Below, piece after piece: positions 27,415 through 36,637 of a DNA stretch of 64,000 nucleotides (the stretch's first letter is position 1; each line of letters begins with the position of its first letter). The DNA lies in NCBI RefSeq assembly GCF_049532895.1, contig NZ_CP064031.1, positions 2,232,001 through 2,296,000 on the forward strand, read 5' to 3'. This DNA comes from Dyella_B acidisoli. Its GTDB lineage: Bacteria > Pseudomonadota > Gammaproteobacteria > Xanthomonadales > Rhodanobacteraceae. The notes below the pieces were generated by a model that ran no database searches, was not told the origin of the DNA, and saw only the letters and a program-made list of their open reading frames with translations. Both the position numbers and the translations under genes were made by a program.

Positions 27415-28281
27415 ATGGCCGCAACATCAAGTTCAATGAATAAGGTTCTCATCGTCGGTCTTCTGCAAAACGATGATGATCACAGCATGGAAAATATGGC
27501 AGTAGGCTTTGCCGAACTCGTCAAAGCTAGATCCGGTTTTCCGACCAGAGTCAATGTGCGTTCGGCCGACGAACTCAAAAAGCTTATGCGCAGCACTGAA
27601 GGGATGTTTAACGAAGTGATGTTTGCCGGGCATTCTTGCTTCTATGGCGGCCCCAGCGAGGCACCTCTTCGCTTTGAAGACCGTAGGTTGGGCGGCCTAC
27701 CCATTGGCGACGTCGTTGACTTCGCGTGGCATTGCATAAAAACGTATAAGGTCAACGAGATTAGTATTTGGTGCTGCGAAGTTGCCACAAGAAGAGGTTT
27801 TCATATGGGCAGCAGCGGCGCTGGCGAACTAATAGCACCGATGTATCAAGGTCACATAGTCAACGTACATCGTCGTGTTAAAAAAAATGACTACGCAAGA
27901 GTAAGTACGCTGGAATTCATATGTCTTGATATTGCAAAGAAATGTATAGCTGCTGGCATCATAAAGCCAATAATTATACGTGGTATCAACGGGGTGGGTT
28001 ATATTGGAAAGGGAAAGGGTGGTGTGCTCGAGGTGGAAGCAATTGATTATCGGAATTACAATCTAGTACAGAGATTGAATGCCGCAAAAAGCCTTCCAGC
28101 AACCGTCGGTGCCTTGAAAAAAAAAGAAGCCATTGCCAAGTGTGAGAAGGCTATCGAGGATGAGATAGCAAAGAGGACTTCACCACACATTATTGGTTTT
28201 CAGCTAAATATAGATGCATATTTTTTTAATAAAAGAAAAAATCTTGGCACTGTGGTTATAGAAGATGAGCTAGAAGAGTAG
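27415..28281 (+). CDS. Hypothetical protein, possible caspase-fold (C80/C14-like) cysteine protease
   Basis: A 288-residue cytoplasmic-looking protein with no signal peptide or TM. The first half reads as an alternating alpha/beta fold: strand KVLIVGLL, strand with TRVNVRS, helix, strand ending VMFAGHSCF, helix GDVVDFAWHCI, strand ISIWCCEVA. A His right after one strand (GHS) and a Cys right after the next parallel strand (WCCEVA) is the catalytic dyad pattern of caspase-like proteases (clostripain, C80, CHAT). The C-terminal third is Lys-rich and unrecognised. The gene, especially its second half, is clearly richer in A/T than its neighbours, suggesting transfer. ATG 27436 is an alternative start. 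The protease reading is inferred from pattern only. Confidence 0.6.
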   Translation: MAATSSSMNKVLIVGLLQNDDDHSMENMAVGFAELVKARSGFPTRVNVRSADELKKLMRSTEGMFNEVMFAGHSCFYGGPSEAPLRFEDRRLGGLPIGDVVDFAWHCIKTYKVNEISIWCCEVATRRGFHMGSSGAGELIAPMYQGHIVNVHRRVKKNDYARVSTLEFICLDIAKKCIAAGIIKPIIIRGINGVGYIGKGKGGVLEVEAIDYRNYNLVQRLNAAKSLPATVGALKKKEAIAKCEKAIEDEIAKRTSPHIIGFQLNIDAYFFNKRKNLGTVVIEDELEE

Positions 28282-28455
28282 CTACTTATAATCATCTAAA
28301 AACATCTGAACGCTTCGCCGGAATCGTGGCCTACCCGGAGGCAGGAGGTGGATATGACATGCCGAAACCATGTCATTGGTCGGATTTTATAGTTGATAGA
28401 GTTCAGTGGTCGAAGCGTTTCGGTTGGCAGTAACCACTGACTCTTCATCGCTGGG
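28282..28455. other. Short intergenic stretch before the AraC remnant, no gene seen
   Basis: No open frame here looks like a gene. It separates the AT-rich protease-like gene from an AraC remnant and may be part of the same recombination-prone patch. Confidence 0.3.
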
Positions 28456-28629
28456 CGATATGCGTCAACGGCACGAGTTGTGGGCATGAGCGAGCGCGCA
28501 CTGCAGCGCCGCATCACCGACGAAGGAAAGATTTTTCGCGAGCCTCTCGTGGAAGCGCGCCAGGAATTGGGGCGCCAACTGTTGTCCCACGCAGCAGCCG
28601 ATATCGACGAAGTAGCTTGTCAGCTCTAG
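28456..28629 (+). pseudogene. AraC-family regulator remnant (C-terminal DNA-binding fragment)
   Basis: A frame ending at TAG 28627-28629 encodes ARVVGMSERALQRRITDEG, then FREPLVEARQELGRQLL, and ends at DIDEVACQL. This is the last AraC-type HTH pair (typical wording LGMSxRTLQRRLxxEG...F), cut just after the second helix unit begins and lacking the rest of the domain. There is no suitable start or N-terminal domain upstream. It is a clear gene fossil about 500 bp before the chemosensory operon. Confidence 0.7.
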
Positions 28630-29120
28630 GGATTGGGAAGGAGTGACGCCGAGCCGGTGGCGAGAGCTCAACGTCAATGGTCCCCAGAAGCGTCAACGCC
28701 TAATCCATTAACCGGCCTGAGAGAAATAGCGAAAGTAGGGTATCTCGAGCCCTGGCTAGCTCGATGCACGGCCGAGGCGATTGACATATCAGCAAGGTCC
28801 ATGAGCGGCAGGGCAGCCGCACGAGTAACAGGACGAAGTTACGGAAGCGAATACTTCAGATCGGCCTTCATATAATCTCGACCGCATTTACACGTGCCAT
28901 TAACATTTCTAGTGGAACGGAACGCTAAGCAATAAAGTTATTGATTGCCAATACACAGAAGTATAACGTCCACTACGCCATCGCTGACCGTGGTGCGCGG
29001 GTCGCGACGATCTTCCAGTATCGGGTGCGGCAAAAGGGGTGATCCAGGGAGTGGTGATCTGATCGAAAGTGTCATTGCCAGTGTCCTTGCTCAAGGCCGA
29101 CTTCTGGGGTGCCGATCGAT
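28630..29120. promoter_or_regulatory. Region upstream of the chemosensory operon, with a weak sigma70-like promoter
   Basis: No gene is convincing in this 490-bp stretch. TTATTG (28938-28943) and TATAAC (28962-28967), 18 bp apart, form a passable promoter about 155 bp before the first CheW gene. I saw no FliA-type (TAAA/GCCGATAA) or sigma54 (GG-N10-GC) site, consistent with a non-flagellar system, but the reading is weak. Confidence 0.3.
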
Positions 29121-29588
29121 ATGTGCGACCAGGAAAACTATGTCGTTTTTCTTCTCGACGAAAAGCGTTACGCGCTGTATTTGACCGCGGTCGAAAGAGT
29201 GGTGCACGCGGTGTACGTCACTCCTCTGGCAAAAGCCCCCGATATCGTTCTAGGCGTCGTAAGCCTGCAGGGGCGGATCGTGCCGGTCTTCAATGTGCGT
29301 CGGCGGTTTCACCTGTCGGAACGAGAAGTTCACCTGGCTGATCAGATCATTTTTGCGCGTACCGAGCGACGAACGGTGGCGCTATGGGTCGACATGGTCA
29401 CGGGTGTGATCGAGTGCGATAAATCGGATGTGACCCATGCCGGGGACATCCTGCCAGCGATGGAGTATGTGCGGGGTGTCATCCAGCTTGATGATGGATT
29501 GGTCCTGGTGCATGACCTCGATGCTTTTCTGTCACTGGATGAAGAAAAGCTGCTGGATGGCGCATTGGAAGCAAGCCACTCCCTATGA
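29121..29588 (+). CDS. cheW: CheW-like coupling protein 1
   Basis: About 155 residues, a single CheW domain covering nearly the whole protein: YVVFLLDEKRYALYL, then GVVSLQGRIVPVFNVR, and DGLVLVHDLDAFL at the end. It couples receptors to the CheA kinase. ATG 29121 is chosen over the upstream GTG 29109 since the domain begins right after it. Its TGA overlaps the ATG of the CheR gene (29585-29588). First gene of the seven-gene chemosensory operon. Confidence 0.92.
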   Translation: MCDQENYVVFLLDEKRYALYLTAVERVVHAVYVTPLAKAPDIVLGVVSLQGRIVPVFNVRRRFHLSEREVHLADQIIFARTERRTVALWVDMVTGVIECDKSDVTHAGDILPAMEYVRGVIQLDDGLVLVHDLDAFLSLDEEKLLDGALEASHSL

Positions 29589-31018
29589 TGCAGCCGACGA
29601 TTCCCGCACAGACTTTGTCGAAGCTCAGCGATTGGCTTGCCACCCGCATGGGCTTGAACTTCCCCATGGAGCGCAGGAGCGATCTGGAGCGAGGCATGGC
29701 CGCTGCCGCCTCGGCCTTTGGCATGCCCAACGCCGAGTCCTGTGCAAATTGGTTGCTGTCTACGCCACCGACGCGCGGTCAGATTGAGACATTGGCCAGT
29801 TGTCTGACGATCGGTGAAACGTATTTCTTTCGCGATGAGTGCTGCTTCACGGCATTGGAGATGAATGTACTGCCGGAGCTGATTCATGCACGGATGAAAA
29901 GTGAGCGGCGTTTGCGTATTTGGAGTGCCGGTTGTTGCACTGGCGAGGAACCTTATTCCATCGCCATGTTGATTGATCGGCTTATTCCGGACGTCCATGA
30001 TTGGAATGTGGCCATTCTGGCTACCGATATAAATCCTTCGTTTCTGCGAAGGGCATCAAAAGGTGTCTATGCGCAATGGTCGTTCCGAAACACGTCGGTC
30101 AGGGCTGAGTCCATGGATGGATACTTTCAACGCATTTCTGCGTCGCAGCGCGAAATAAAGCCACGTATACGAAAATATGTATCGTTTTCGTATCTAAATC
30201 TTGCCGATGATATCTATCCATCCATAGCGAACAATACCAACGCCATGGATATCATTTTTTGCCGCAACGTGATGCAGTATTTCACTGCGGACCAGGCGGA
30301 ACGGGTTTGCAGGAAGCTTCAGGATTCGTTGATTGACGGCGGATGGTTGATTGTCGCGCCTGCTGAGACCTGGGTGCATCCACGCCAGGGCCTGAAGATG
30401 GTGGAATTTCCCGGCGCGATTTTTTATCAAAAGCATGAGCATGAGAGCGATGAAGCGTCGATGCCGCCGGCAAGGAAAGTTTATCCGACATTCGAATTGC
30501 CTTCCTTGAAACATCCCGTCGGGAAGAGTGTGCCGGCAAGCAAGCAGATCAAGGTGCCTGAAACGCGGAAAGAGACTGCATCGATATCAATTGAGCACGT
30601 GGGACCGGTGTCCTACCACCAGGCCAGAAGCTACGCCAACGAGGGAAAGTTGACCGAAGCCGCGGAGTGCTGTGAAACAGTCATCGCTGCCAACAAGACC
30701 GATCCGAACCCTCAGTATTTGCTAGCCATGATCAAGCAAGAGCAAGGCCAGTACGAGCAGGCCGTGCAATCGCTAAAGCGTGCCTTGTATCTCGACCCTT
30801 CGTTTGTGCTGGCCCATTTTGCGTTGGGCAATCTTTATTCGTTGATCGGACGACCTCGCGATGCAAGACGATATTTCAGAAACGCGCTTGACCTTCTGCT
30901 TCCGCTATCCAAGGGAGAGGTCGTTCCCGAGTCGGATGGACTGAGCGCCGGTCGCCTCGAAGAAATTGTTACGACCTTGCTGGAAAGTCTTGATGGGGTT
31001 GCAGCGGCGAACTCATAA
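29585..31018 (+). CDS. cheR: CheR-type methyltransferase with C-terminal TPR repeats
   Basis: A 477-residue protein. The CheR domain (about residues 5-270) has the all-alpha N part and the SAM-binding motif SAGCCTGEEPYSIAML (usually SAxCSxGEEPYS), the loop ATDINPSFL and MDIIFCRNVMQYF. After a linker of about 60 residues, two or three TPR units follow (about 340-450: YHQARSYANEGKLTEAAECC, QYEQAVQSLKRALYLDPS, NLYSLIGRPRDARRYF). It methylates receptor glutamates with SAM; a TPR tail is typical of WspC-like and other alternative-system methyltransferases. Two ATGs (29585, 29588) overlap the CheW stop. Confidence 0.95.
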   Translation: MMQPTIPAQTLSKLSDWLATRMGLNFPMERRSDLERGMAAAASAFGMPNAESCANWLLSTPPTRGQIETLASCLTIGETYFFRDECCFTALEMNVLPELIHARMKSERRLRIWSAGCCTGEEPYSIAMLIDRLIPDVHDWNVAILATDINPSFLRRASKGVYAQWSFRNTSVRAESMDGYFQRISASQREIKPRIRKYVSFSYLNLADDIYPSIANNTNAMDIIFCRNVMQYFTADQAERVCRKLQDSLIDGGWLIVAPAETWVHPRQGLKMVEFPGAIFYQKHEHESDEASMPPARKVYPTFELPSLKHPVGKSVPASKQIKVPETRKETASISIEHVGPVSYHQARSYANEGKLTEAAECCETVIAANKTDPNPQYLLAMIKQEQGQYEQAVQSLKRALYLDPSFVLAHFALGNLYSLIGRPRDARRYFRNALDLLLPLSKGEVVPESDGLSAGRLEEIVTTLLESLDGVAAANS

Positions 31019-31032
31019 AGGGGATGCATGGT

Positions 31033-31674
31033 ATGCAGAGCGGTGAATCCAAATTGAGCAGGACATCGGCCGTTGGTTTCGACTACGGAAGAATAGAAAG
31101 GAAACTGGCTGCCGCGCATGCCGCCATCGAGTCGGTCTGGACGCCGACACCCGAAGAGAGTCGAAAGATCCTCGCGTCGAGAGCGCAGGCGCTGGCCATG
31201 GAGAAGTTGGCGGATGAGGCAGTTGAGACGTATATCGAAGTTGTGGAATTCAATTTGGCCTACGAACGCTACGCCATCGAATCCCACTACGTGCGTGAGG
31301 TCTATCCACTTGAAAACCTCACTCCAGTGCCATGCACGCCATCGTACTTACTCGGCGTCGTCAATCTGCGGGGCGAGATCACCTCGGTCATCGACATCCG
31401 GGTATTTTTCGATCTTCCCAAAACGGGGCTTCCCGATCTCAACAAGGTTATCGTGCTTGAATCGGAGCACATGAGTTTTGGCGTATTGGTCGATGCCGTT
31501 GCAAGAGTGGACAAGATTCGAGTTGCCGATATTCAACCGGCATTGCCAGCCACGACCCGGATCCACGAAACCTATCTCAAAGGCCTGACAGCGGACTGTG
31601 TGGCGATTCTGGATGGCGGGAGGTTGCTGTCCGACGCGGGTATCGTCGTAAACGAGCAGATACACGAAAGTTGA
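31033..31674 (+). CDS. cheW: CheW-like coupling protein 2 with N-terminal helical extension
   Basis: Residues about 70-210 are a CheW domain (YIEVVEFNLAYERYAIE, GVVNLRGEITSVIDIR, DCVAILDGGRLLSD). An extra about 65-residue N-terminal helical part (ESRKILASRAQALAMEKL) is absent from the first CheW, a trait of WspD-like couplers. ATG 31033 is chosen because AAAGGGG stands 9 bp before it; ATG 31024 lies directly against that site. The gene sits 14 bp after CheR and 39 bp before the receptor. Confidence 0.92.
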   Translation: MQSGESKLSRTSAVGFDYGRIERKLAAAHAAIESVWTPTPEESRKILASRAQALAMEKLADEAVETYIEVVEFNLAYERYAIESHYVREVYPLENLTPVPCTPSYLLGVVNLRGEITSVIDIRVFFDLPKTGLPDLNKVIVLESEHMSFGVLVDAVARVDKIRVADIQPALPATTRIHETYLKGLTADCVAILDGGRLLSDAGIVVNEQIHES

Positions 31675-31713
31675 GCGGAAAAACTCATCCAAAATACCAG
31701 GCAAGGGGGCAAT

Positions 31714-33183
31714 ATGAAATTCACCGTTGGGGCGAAAATAGGTGCCGGTTATGCCGTCGCCTTAATCATCATTGCCGTGTTCGGCATTGCTTCGTATCGG
31801 AACGCCAGCGGCTATGTGGACGCCGTGCAGCAGCGCGCGAACGATTATCAGGTGATCGAGAATCTAACTGCCACGCTTTCGTCCATGCAGGATGCAGAAA
31901 CAGGGCAGCGTGGCTACTTGATCGTAGGCGAGGATCGCTATCTGGCTCCCTACAATGAAGCATTAGTGAGTGCATACAAGAATTTGCAGAACCTTAAAGC
32001 GCTTATCGGCAGCAATGCAGAGCAGCAGCGAGAGCTCGATCAACTCCACTCGCTGATAGACGCCAAGTTCGACGAGCTCAAGGAAACCATCGCACTGCGG
32101 CGGGACAAGGGGTTTCAAGCCGCCGAGCAGGTGGTGCAAACGGATAAGGGCAAGAAGATCATGGACGACATAAGGGCTGTCATAGCGGACATGAGCAGCA
32201 AGGCAAAGGCGACGCTGGACCAGAGTGATGCCGAACTCACCGTCAAATCGAATGCTTCCATTCATACTATCGCCTATGGCATACCGATTGCCTGCGCAGC
32301 ATTGGCGTTGCTGGGTTTTGTGATCGTACGCAAGATTACGCACGAGCTTCGGGAAGGCATTACCAAGCTGGCATCCTCCGCATCGGAAATACTTGCCACG
32401 ACCACCCAGCTTGCCTCCAGTGTCGTGCAGACGGCTACCGCTGTCAGCGAGACGACGGCGACCGTGGAAGAGGTAAAACAGACGGCGCAGCTCGCGACCG
32501 AAAAAGCGCGCTATGTTCTGGACAGTGCGCAAAGGGCGTCGACTGTTTCTACGGCGGGCCGTACTGCGGTGGACGATACCGTGCAAGGGATGCACCGCAT
32601 TCAATCGCAAATGGAATCCGTCGCAGACAGCATCGTCCGGCTGAGCGAGCAAAGTCAGGCGATCGGCGAGATCATTGCTACCGTCAATGGATTGGCCGAG
32701 CAGTCGAACTTGCTTGCGGTCAACGCCGCGATCGAGGCAACCAAAGCCGGTGAGCAAGGCAAGGGCTTCGGCGTGGTGGCGCAGGAAATAAAAAGCCTTG
32801 CCGAGCAGTCCAAGCAAGCAACGGCCCAGGTGCGGACCATTCTGGGTGACATCCAGAAAGCGACCAGCGCCGCCGTGCTCGCTACTGAACAGGGCAGCAA
32901 GGCCGTGGAGGCCGGCGTAAAACAAACCGGCGATACCGGTGATTCCATTCGCATGCTGGCTGACAACATTACGGAAGCGGCCCAAGCCGCCACGCAAATC
33001 GCCGCGTCCAGCCAACAGCAGATGGTGGGCATGGATCAGGTCGTGGTAGCGATGGAGAGCATCAAGCAGGCCAGCACGCAAAATGTGGCGGGTACGCGCC
33101 AGGCGGAAGAAGCGGCGAAAAGTCTGCATCAGCTGGGGATGCGGCTGGGTGATCTGATCGGAAGCCATCGCGCAGCGGTGTGA
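31714..33183 (+). CDS. Methyl-accepting chemotaxis-type receptor with CHASE3-like sensor
   Basis: A 489-residue receptor. TM1 (about residues 9-29) is followed by a helical periplasmic region with AETGQRGYLIVGEDRYLAPY, the CHASE3 signature, and TM2 (about 186-206). There is no clear separate HAMP before the long signalling helices. The hairpin tip is EQSNLLAVNAAIEATKAGEQ (from residue 328), continuing GKGFGVVAQEIKSLAEQSKQAT; this variant (ATKAGEQGKGFGVVAQEIKSLA) is typical of receptors in Wsp-like systems. Strong AAGGGGG precedes the ATG. As the only receptor of the operon it should feed CheA through the two CheW proteins. Confidence 0.95.
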   Translation: MKFTVGAKIGAGYAVALIIIAVFGIASYRNASGYVDAVQQRANDYQVIENLTATLSSMQDAETGQRGYLIVGEDRYLAPYNEALVSAYKNLQNLKALIGSNAEQQRELDQLHSLIDAKFDELKETIALRRDKGFQAAEQVVQTDKGKKIMDDIRAVIADMSSKAKATLDQSDAELTVKSNASIHTIAYGIPIACAALALLGFVIVRKITHELREGITKLASSASEILATTTQLASSVVQTATAVSETTATVEEVKQTAQLATEKARYVLDSAQRASTVSTAGRTAVDDTVQGMHRIQSQMESVADSIVRLSEQSQAIGEIIATVNGLAEQSNLLAVNAAIEATKAGEQGKGFGVVAQEIKSLAEQSKQATAQVRTILGDIQKATSAAVLATEQGSKAVEAGVKQTGDTGDSIRMLADNITEAAQAATQIAASSQQQMVGMDQVVVAMESIKQASTQNVAGTRQAEEAAKSLHQLGMRLGDLIGSHRAAV

Positions 33184-33188
33184 CGGTC

Positions 33189-35516
33189 ATGAGCAAGAAT
33201 CCCCACGACAAGAAAAGCGATGATCTTCTCGAGCGGCTGCGTGCGACTTTCCAGTCGGAGGCTGACGAGCATCTGAAGTCGATGTCATCGGACTTGCTGA
33301 CGTTGGAGCACGCGTCCTCAGACGAATCGAAAAACCTGGTCGAGGCCATATTCCGCAGTGCGCACAGCCTCAAAGGGGCTGCGCAGTCGGTAAACCTTGA
33401 ACCCATCGGGGTGGTATGTCAGTCACTGGAAAGCGTCCTGGCCGCTTTGAAAGCACGGCGGCTCGAGCTTATGCCACCGCTGCTCAATCTCCTGCACGAG
33501 TCGCTCGACGCGATTGGTCATCTGCTTTCGATGGACGTGGCGTTATTAGGCAAGCGCCAACCACTGGCGGCGGCAGTGGCACGGCGGCTCGATGATGCGC
33601 TGAAGGAGCCGCCGACAAACGCTGGACAGCTTGACGAGCCCGCTACCGAAGCGCCAGCCGAGATGCCGCACGTTACCCCCATCGTAGCTCCGGAAACCGT
33701 GCGTGTTTCCATCGCGAAATTGGATACGGTGATGCGGCACGTGGAGGAGCTGCTTGCACCTCGCCTGGCTGCAAGTCAGCGCCTGCTGGAGCTGCGCGAG
33801 GCTGTTGCGATGCTCGCAACGTGGAAGAAGCAGCGGGCACGCCTGCAACCCATCTTGCGCGTAATCGAGCATTCGCTGCAGGCTCCGTCGTTGGGTGTGA
33901 CGGGGGAAGGCGGCGATCATGGCGCTCTGAATGGCGCGACAAGCCGGAAGCAGGAGCTATTGAAGCTGCTCGAGTATTTGGATGGCGAGCAGGTGCAAAT
34001 GAAAGTTCTGGAGGATCACCTGGCCAGACTCAGTCGATCCGGGGAGCACGACCAACGCGCTCTGGCCGGCATGAGTGACAGTCTGTTGCGCGATTGCAAG
34101 GAGATGCAGCTGTTACCGTTCTCTTCGCTGCTGGAAGGCTTCCCACGGCTTGTTCGCGGGCTGGCCCGCGAGCAAGGCAAGACCGTGGAACTGGTGATGC
34201 AGGGAGGTGACATTGAAATCGATCGGCGCATTCTGGACGCGATGAAGGACCCTCTCATTCATTTGCTGCGCAATAGCATTGATCACGGCATCAGCACACC
34301 CACGGTGCGAAGCGCCAAGGGCAAGTCGCCGCAGGGCATGATTACGGTGGCCATCTCGCAAAAGGACAGCGGCAAGGTCGAGGTGGTCGTCGCTGACGAT
34401 GGCGCGGGTATCGATGTCTCCGCAGTGAAGGCAGCAGCCAGCAAGCTCGGAACCACCTCCTTGCAGGATGGAGGTGGCACGGATGAGCAGGATGCGTTGG
34501 CTTTGGTATTCAAATCCGGCCTCAGCACCAGCCCCATCATCACGGATGTCTCCGGTCGCGGTCTGGGATTGGCGATCGTTCGCGAAAAGGTCGAGAAGCT
34601 GGGCGGAAGTATCGCCATTGAATCGCATCGCGATACCGGGACAGCGTTTCGCATCGTCCTTCCGTTGATGCTGGCGAATTTCCACGGTTTGATCGTTCGC
34701 GAAGGCGGCCAACTTTTCGTCATTCCAACCATCCACGTCGAACGCGTGACGCGTTTGCCGAATAGCGATATTCGTACGGTGGAAAATCGGGAAACGATTC
34801 TCGTGAATCGTCAGGCGGTATCACTGGTGAAGCTTGGCGATGTGCTGGAGATGCCGCGATCACGTGCGGACGAACCACAAGCGCATAGCACGTTGGCGGT
34901 GGTCGTTGACATGGCACACGTGAAGGTGGCGTTCCGCGTGGACGAGATACTTGGCGAGCACGAAGTGCTGGTCAAACCGCTGGGCCGCCAACTGGTGCGC
35001 GTACGCAATGTTGCCGGTGCGAGCGTACTGGGTACGGGGCAGGTCGTACCGGTATTGAACGTTTCAGACTTGCTGAAATCGGCAATGAGGCAAGCGTTCA
35101 CGCCACAGGCCGCCAGTGCCGACTCAGTCAACGGTAAAAGCGAAGTTGCCGAAAAGCTATCGATCCTCGTGGTCGAGGACTCGATCACCTCACGATCCCT
35201 GCTAAAGGGCATCCTCGAGACAGCGGGTTATCGGGTCAGTACGGCAGTAGACGGTGTGGATGGCTTTACTACGCTCAAGACCGGCAAGTTCGATCTGGTC
35301 ATCTCCGATGTGGAAATGCCGCGCATGGATGGCTTTGACCTTACCGCCAAATTACGTGCCGACAAACAGCTGTCGGATTTACCAGTGGTGCTGGTGACGG
35401 CGCTGGGATCGCGCGAACACCGCGAACGTGGGATCGATGTAGGCGCCAATGCCTACATCGTGAAGAGCAGTTTTGATCAGAGCAATTTGCTGGATGCCGT
35501 TAGGAGGTTGGTATGA
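33189..35516 (+). CDS. cheA: Hybrid CheA histidine kinase with C-terminal receiver
   Basis: About 775 residues. Order: Hpt domain with the phospho-acceptor His in RSAHSLKGAA (about residue 59), a linker with a second helical region, dimerisation and HATPase with LLRNSIDHGI, VADDGAGID and GRGLGLAIV, a CheW-like domain (LMLANFHGLIVREGGQ onward), and a C-terminal receiver (ILVVEDSITSRSL, phospho-Asp in LVISDVEMPRMDG, Lys in YIVKSSFD). CheA-REC fusions are typical of WspE-like and FrzE-like systems. A GTG at 33180 overlapping the receptor stop is an alternative start; ATG 33189 is more usual. Confidence 0.95.
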   Translation: MSKNPHDKKSDDLLERLRATFQSEADEHLKSMSSDLLTLEHASSDESKNLVEAIFRSAHSLKGAAQSVNLEPIGVVCQSLESVLAALKARRLELMPPLLNLLHESLDAIGHLLSMDVALLGKRQPLAAAVARRLDDALKEPPTNAGQLDEPATEAPAEMPHVTPIVAPETVRVSIAKLDTVMRHVEELLAPRLAASQRLLELREAVAMLATWKKQRARLQPILRVIEHSLQAPSLGVTGEGGDHGALNGATSRKQELLKLLEYLDGEQVQMKVLEDHLARLSRSGEHDQRALAGMSDSLLRDCKEMQLLPFSSLLEGFPRLVRGLAREQGKTVELVMQGGDIEIDRRILDAMKDPLIHLLRNSIDHGISTPTVRSAKGKSPQGMITVAISQKDSGKVEVVVADDGAGIDVSAVKAAASKLGTTSLQDGGGTDEQDALALVFKSGLSTSPIITDVSGRGLGLAIVREKVEKLGGSIAIESHRDTGTAFRIVLPLMLANFHGLIVREGGQLFVIPTIHVERVTRLPNSDIRTVENRETILVNRQAVSLVKLGDVLEMPRSRADEPQAHSTLAVVVDMAHVKVAFRVDEILGEHEVLVKPLGRQLVRVRNVAGASVLGTGQVVPVLNVSDLLKSAMRQAFTPQAASADSVNGKSEVAEKLSILVVEDSITSRSLLKGILETAGYRVSTAVDGVDGFTTLKTGKFDLVISDVEMPRMDGFDLTAKLRADKQLSDLPVVLVTALGSREHRERGIDVGANAYIVKSSFDQSNLLDAVRRLV

Positions 35517-35570
35517 CGCCACCCGATGGATCCCGATCCTTTCTCTAGAGGTTTCCAGGAGGAAACGCGC

Positions 35571-36617
35571 GTGATCAAGGTTCTTATCGTGGAAGACTCG
35601 TCCACGGTCCGCGATTTTCTTGTTTACGTGCTGGGTTCGGACCCCGACCTGAAAGTAGTCGGTACCGCGCGCGATGGCGAAGAAGCATTGGATGCCGTGC
35701 GTCGTTATAGGCCGGATGTCATCACGATGGACATCCACATGCCGAAGATGGATGGACTGGAAGCCACGCGCCGCATCATGGAAACCATACCTACGCCCAT
35801 TGTTATCGTCTCTTCGAGCCGCGGTGCAAGCGAGTTGGCGGCAACGTTCAAGGCCATCGAGGCTGGTGCGTTGACCGTGTTGGCAACGCCGAAGGCCATT
35901 GGTCATCCGCACCATGCAAGCACGGCAAAGGAATTGGTACAGACAGTAAAGCTGATGTCGGAAATCAAGCTGGTACGCCGTTGGCCGCGTACAAATAACG
36001 GGGCTTTCGCGTTATTGCCGGAAACGATGAGCCCATCGGCTCCGGCAAGAATTCGAGTGGTGGCCATCGGGGCTTCCACGGGCGGTCCGCCGGCGATTCA
36101 AGCGGTACTTAAACGCTTATCACGAGAATTTCCGATACCTGTGTTGATCGTGCAGCACATGACGACCAGCTTTACCGAAGGATTCGTCGAATGGCTTAGG
36201 CCGAGCATTAAGCTTCCGATCCATGTGGCCCGCAACAATGAGGTTATGCAACCTGGGCATGTTTACGTGGCGCCAGACGGTTTTCAGATGAAGGTGTCGT
36301 ACGGCGATGCCATCGTATTGACGACTGACCCGCCCGAGAGCGGCTCACGTCCATCGGCATCCTATCTATTTCGTTCCGTTGCCGAGGTTTACGGCGGAGA
36401 GGTTATCGCCGGCTTACTGAGCGGCATGGGGCGAGATGGTGCCCAAGCGCTGCGATTGCTGAGAGAGAAGGGTGCCATCACGTTTGCACAGGACGAGGCC
36501 AGTTCGGTCGTGCACGGCATGCCCGGTGAAGCCATTCGACTTCATGCGGCGATGCACGTTCTATCTCTGGACAAGATTGCCGACATGTTCATAGCGGCCG
36601 CTCATCGACGCATATAA
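35571..36617 (+). CDS. cheB: CheB methylesterase response regulator
   Basis: A 348-residue protein with an N-terminal receiver (VLIVEDSSTVRDFL; phospho-Asp54 in ITMDIHMPKMDG) and a C-terminal methylesterase with the catalytic Ser169 in AIGASTGGPP, a His in VQHMTTSF and the Asp in SGMGRDGAQAL. It removes methyl groups from the receptor when phosphorylated, as WspF does in Wsp. GTG 35571 is the start: AGGAGG stands 8 bp before it and the receiver follows at once; a longer frame from 35526 lacks a ribosome site. It follows CheA after 54 bp. Confidence 0.94.
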   Translation: MIKVLIVEDSSTVRDFLVYVLGSDPDLKVVGTARDGEEALDAVRRYRPDVITMDIHMPKMDGLEATRRIMETIPTPIVIVSSSRGASELAATFKAIEAGALTVLATPKAIGHPHHASTAKELVQTVKLMSEIKLVRRWPRTNNGAFALLPETMSPSAPARIRVVAIGASTGGPPAIQAVLKRLSREFPIPVLIVQHMTTSFTEGFVEWLRPSIKLPIHVARNNEVMQPGHVYVAPDGFQMKVSYGDAIVLTTDPPESGSRPSASYLFRSVAEVYGGEVIAGLLSGMGRDGAQALRLLREKGAITFAQDEASSVVHGMPGEAIRLHAAMHVLSLDKIADMFIAAAHRRI

Positions 36618-36637
36618 ACCACACTGGAAGGTGAATC

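Noticed and set aside
31963..33168. A 401-codon minus-strand frame opposite the receptor gene.
   Set aside because: Shadow of the receptor gene; low-complexity His/Leu/Arg sequence without motifs.
35526..35570. Longer CheB start at 35526.
   Set aside because: AGGAGG directly before GTG 35571 and the receiver beginning there favour the shorter protein.
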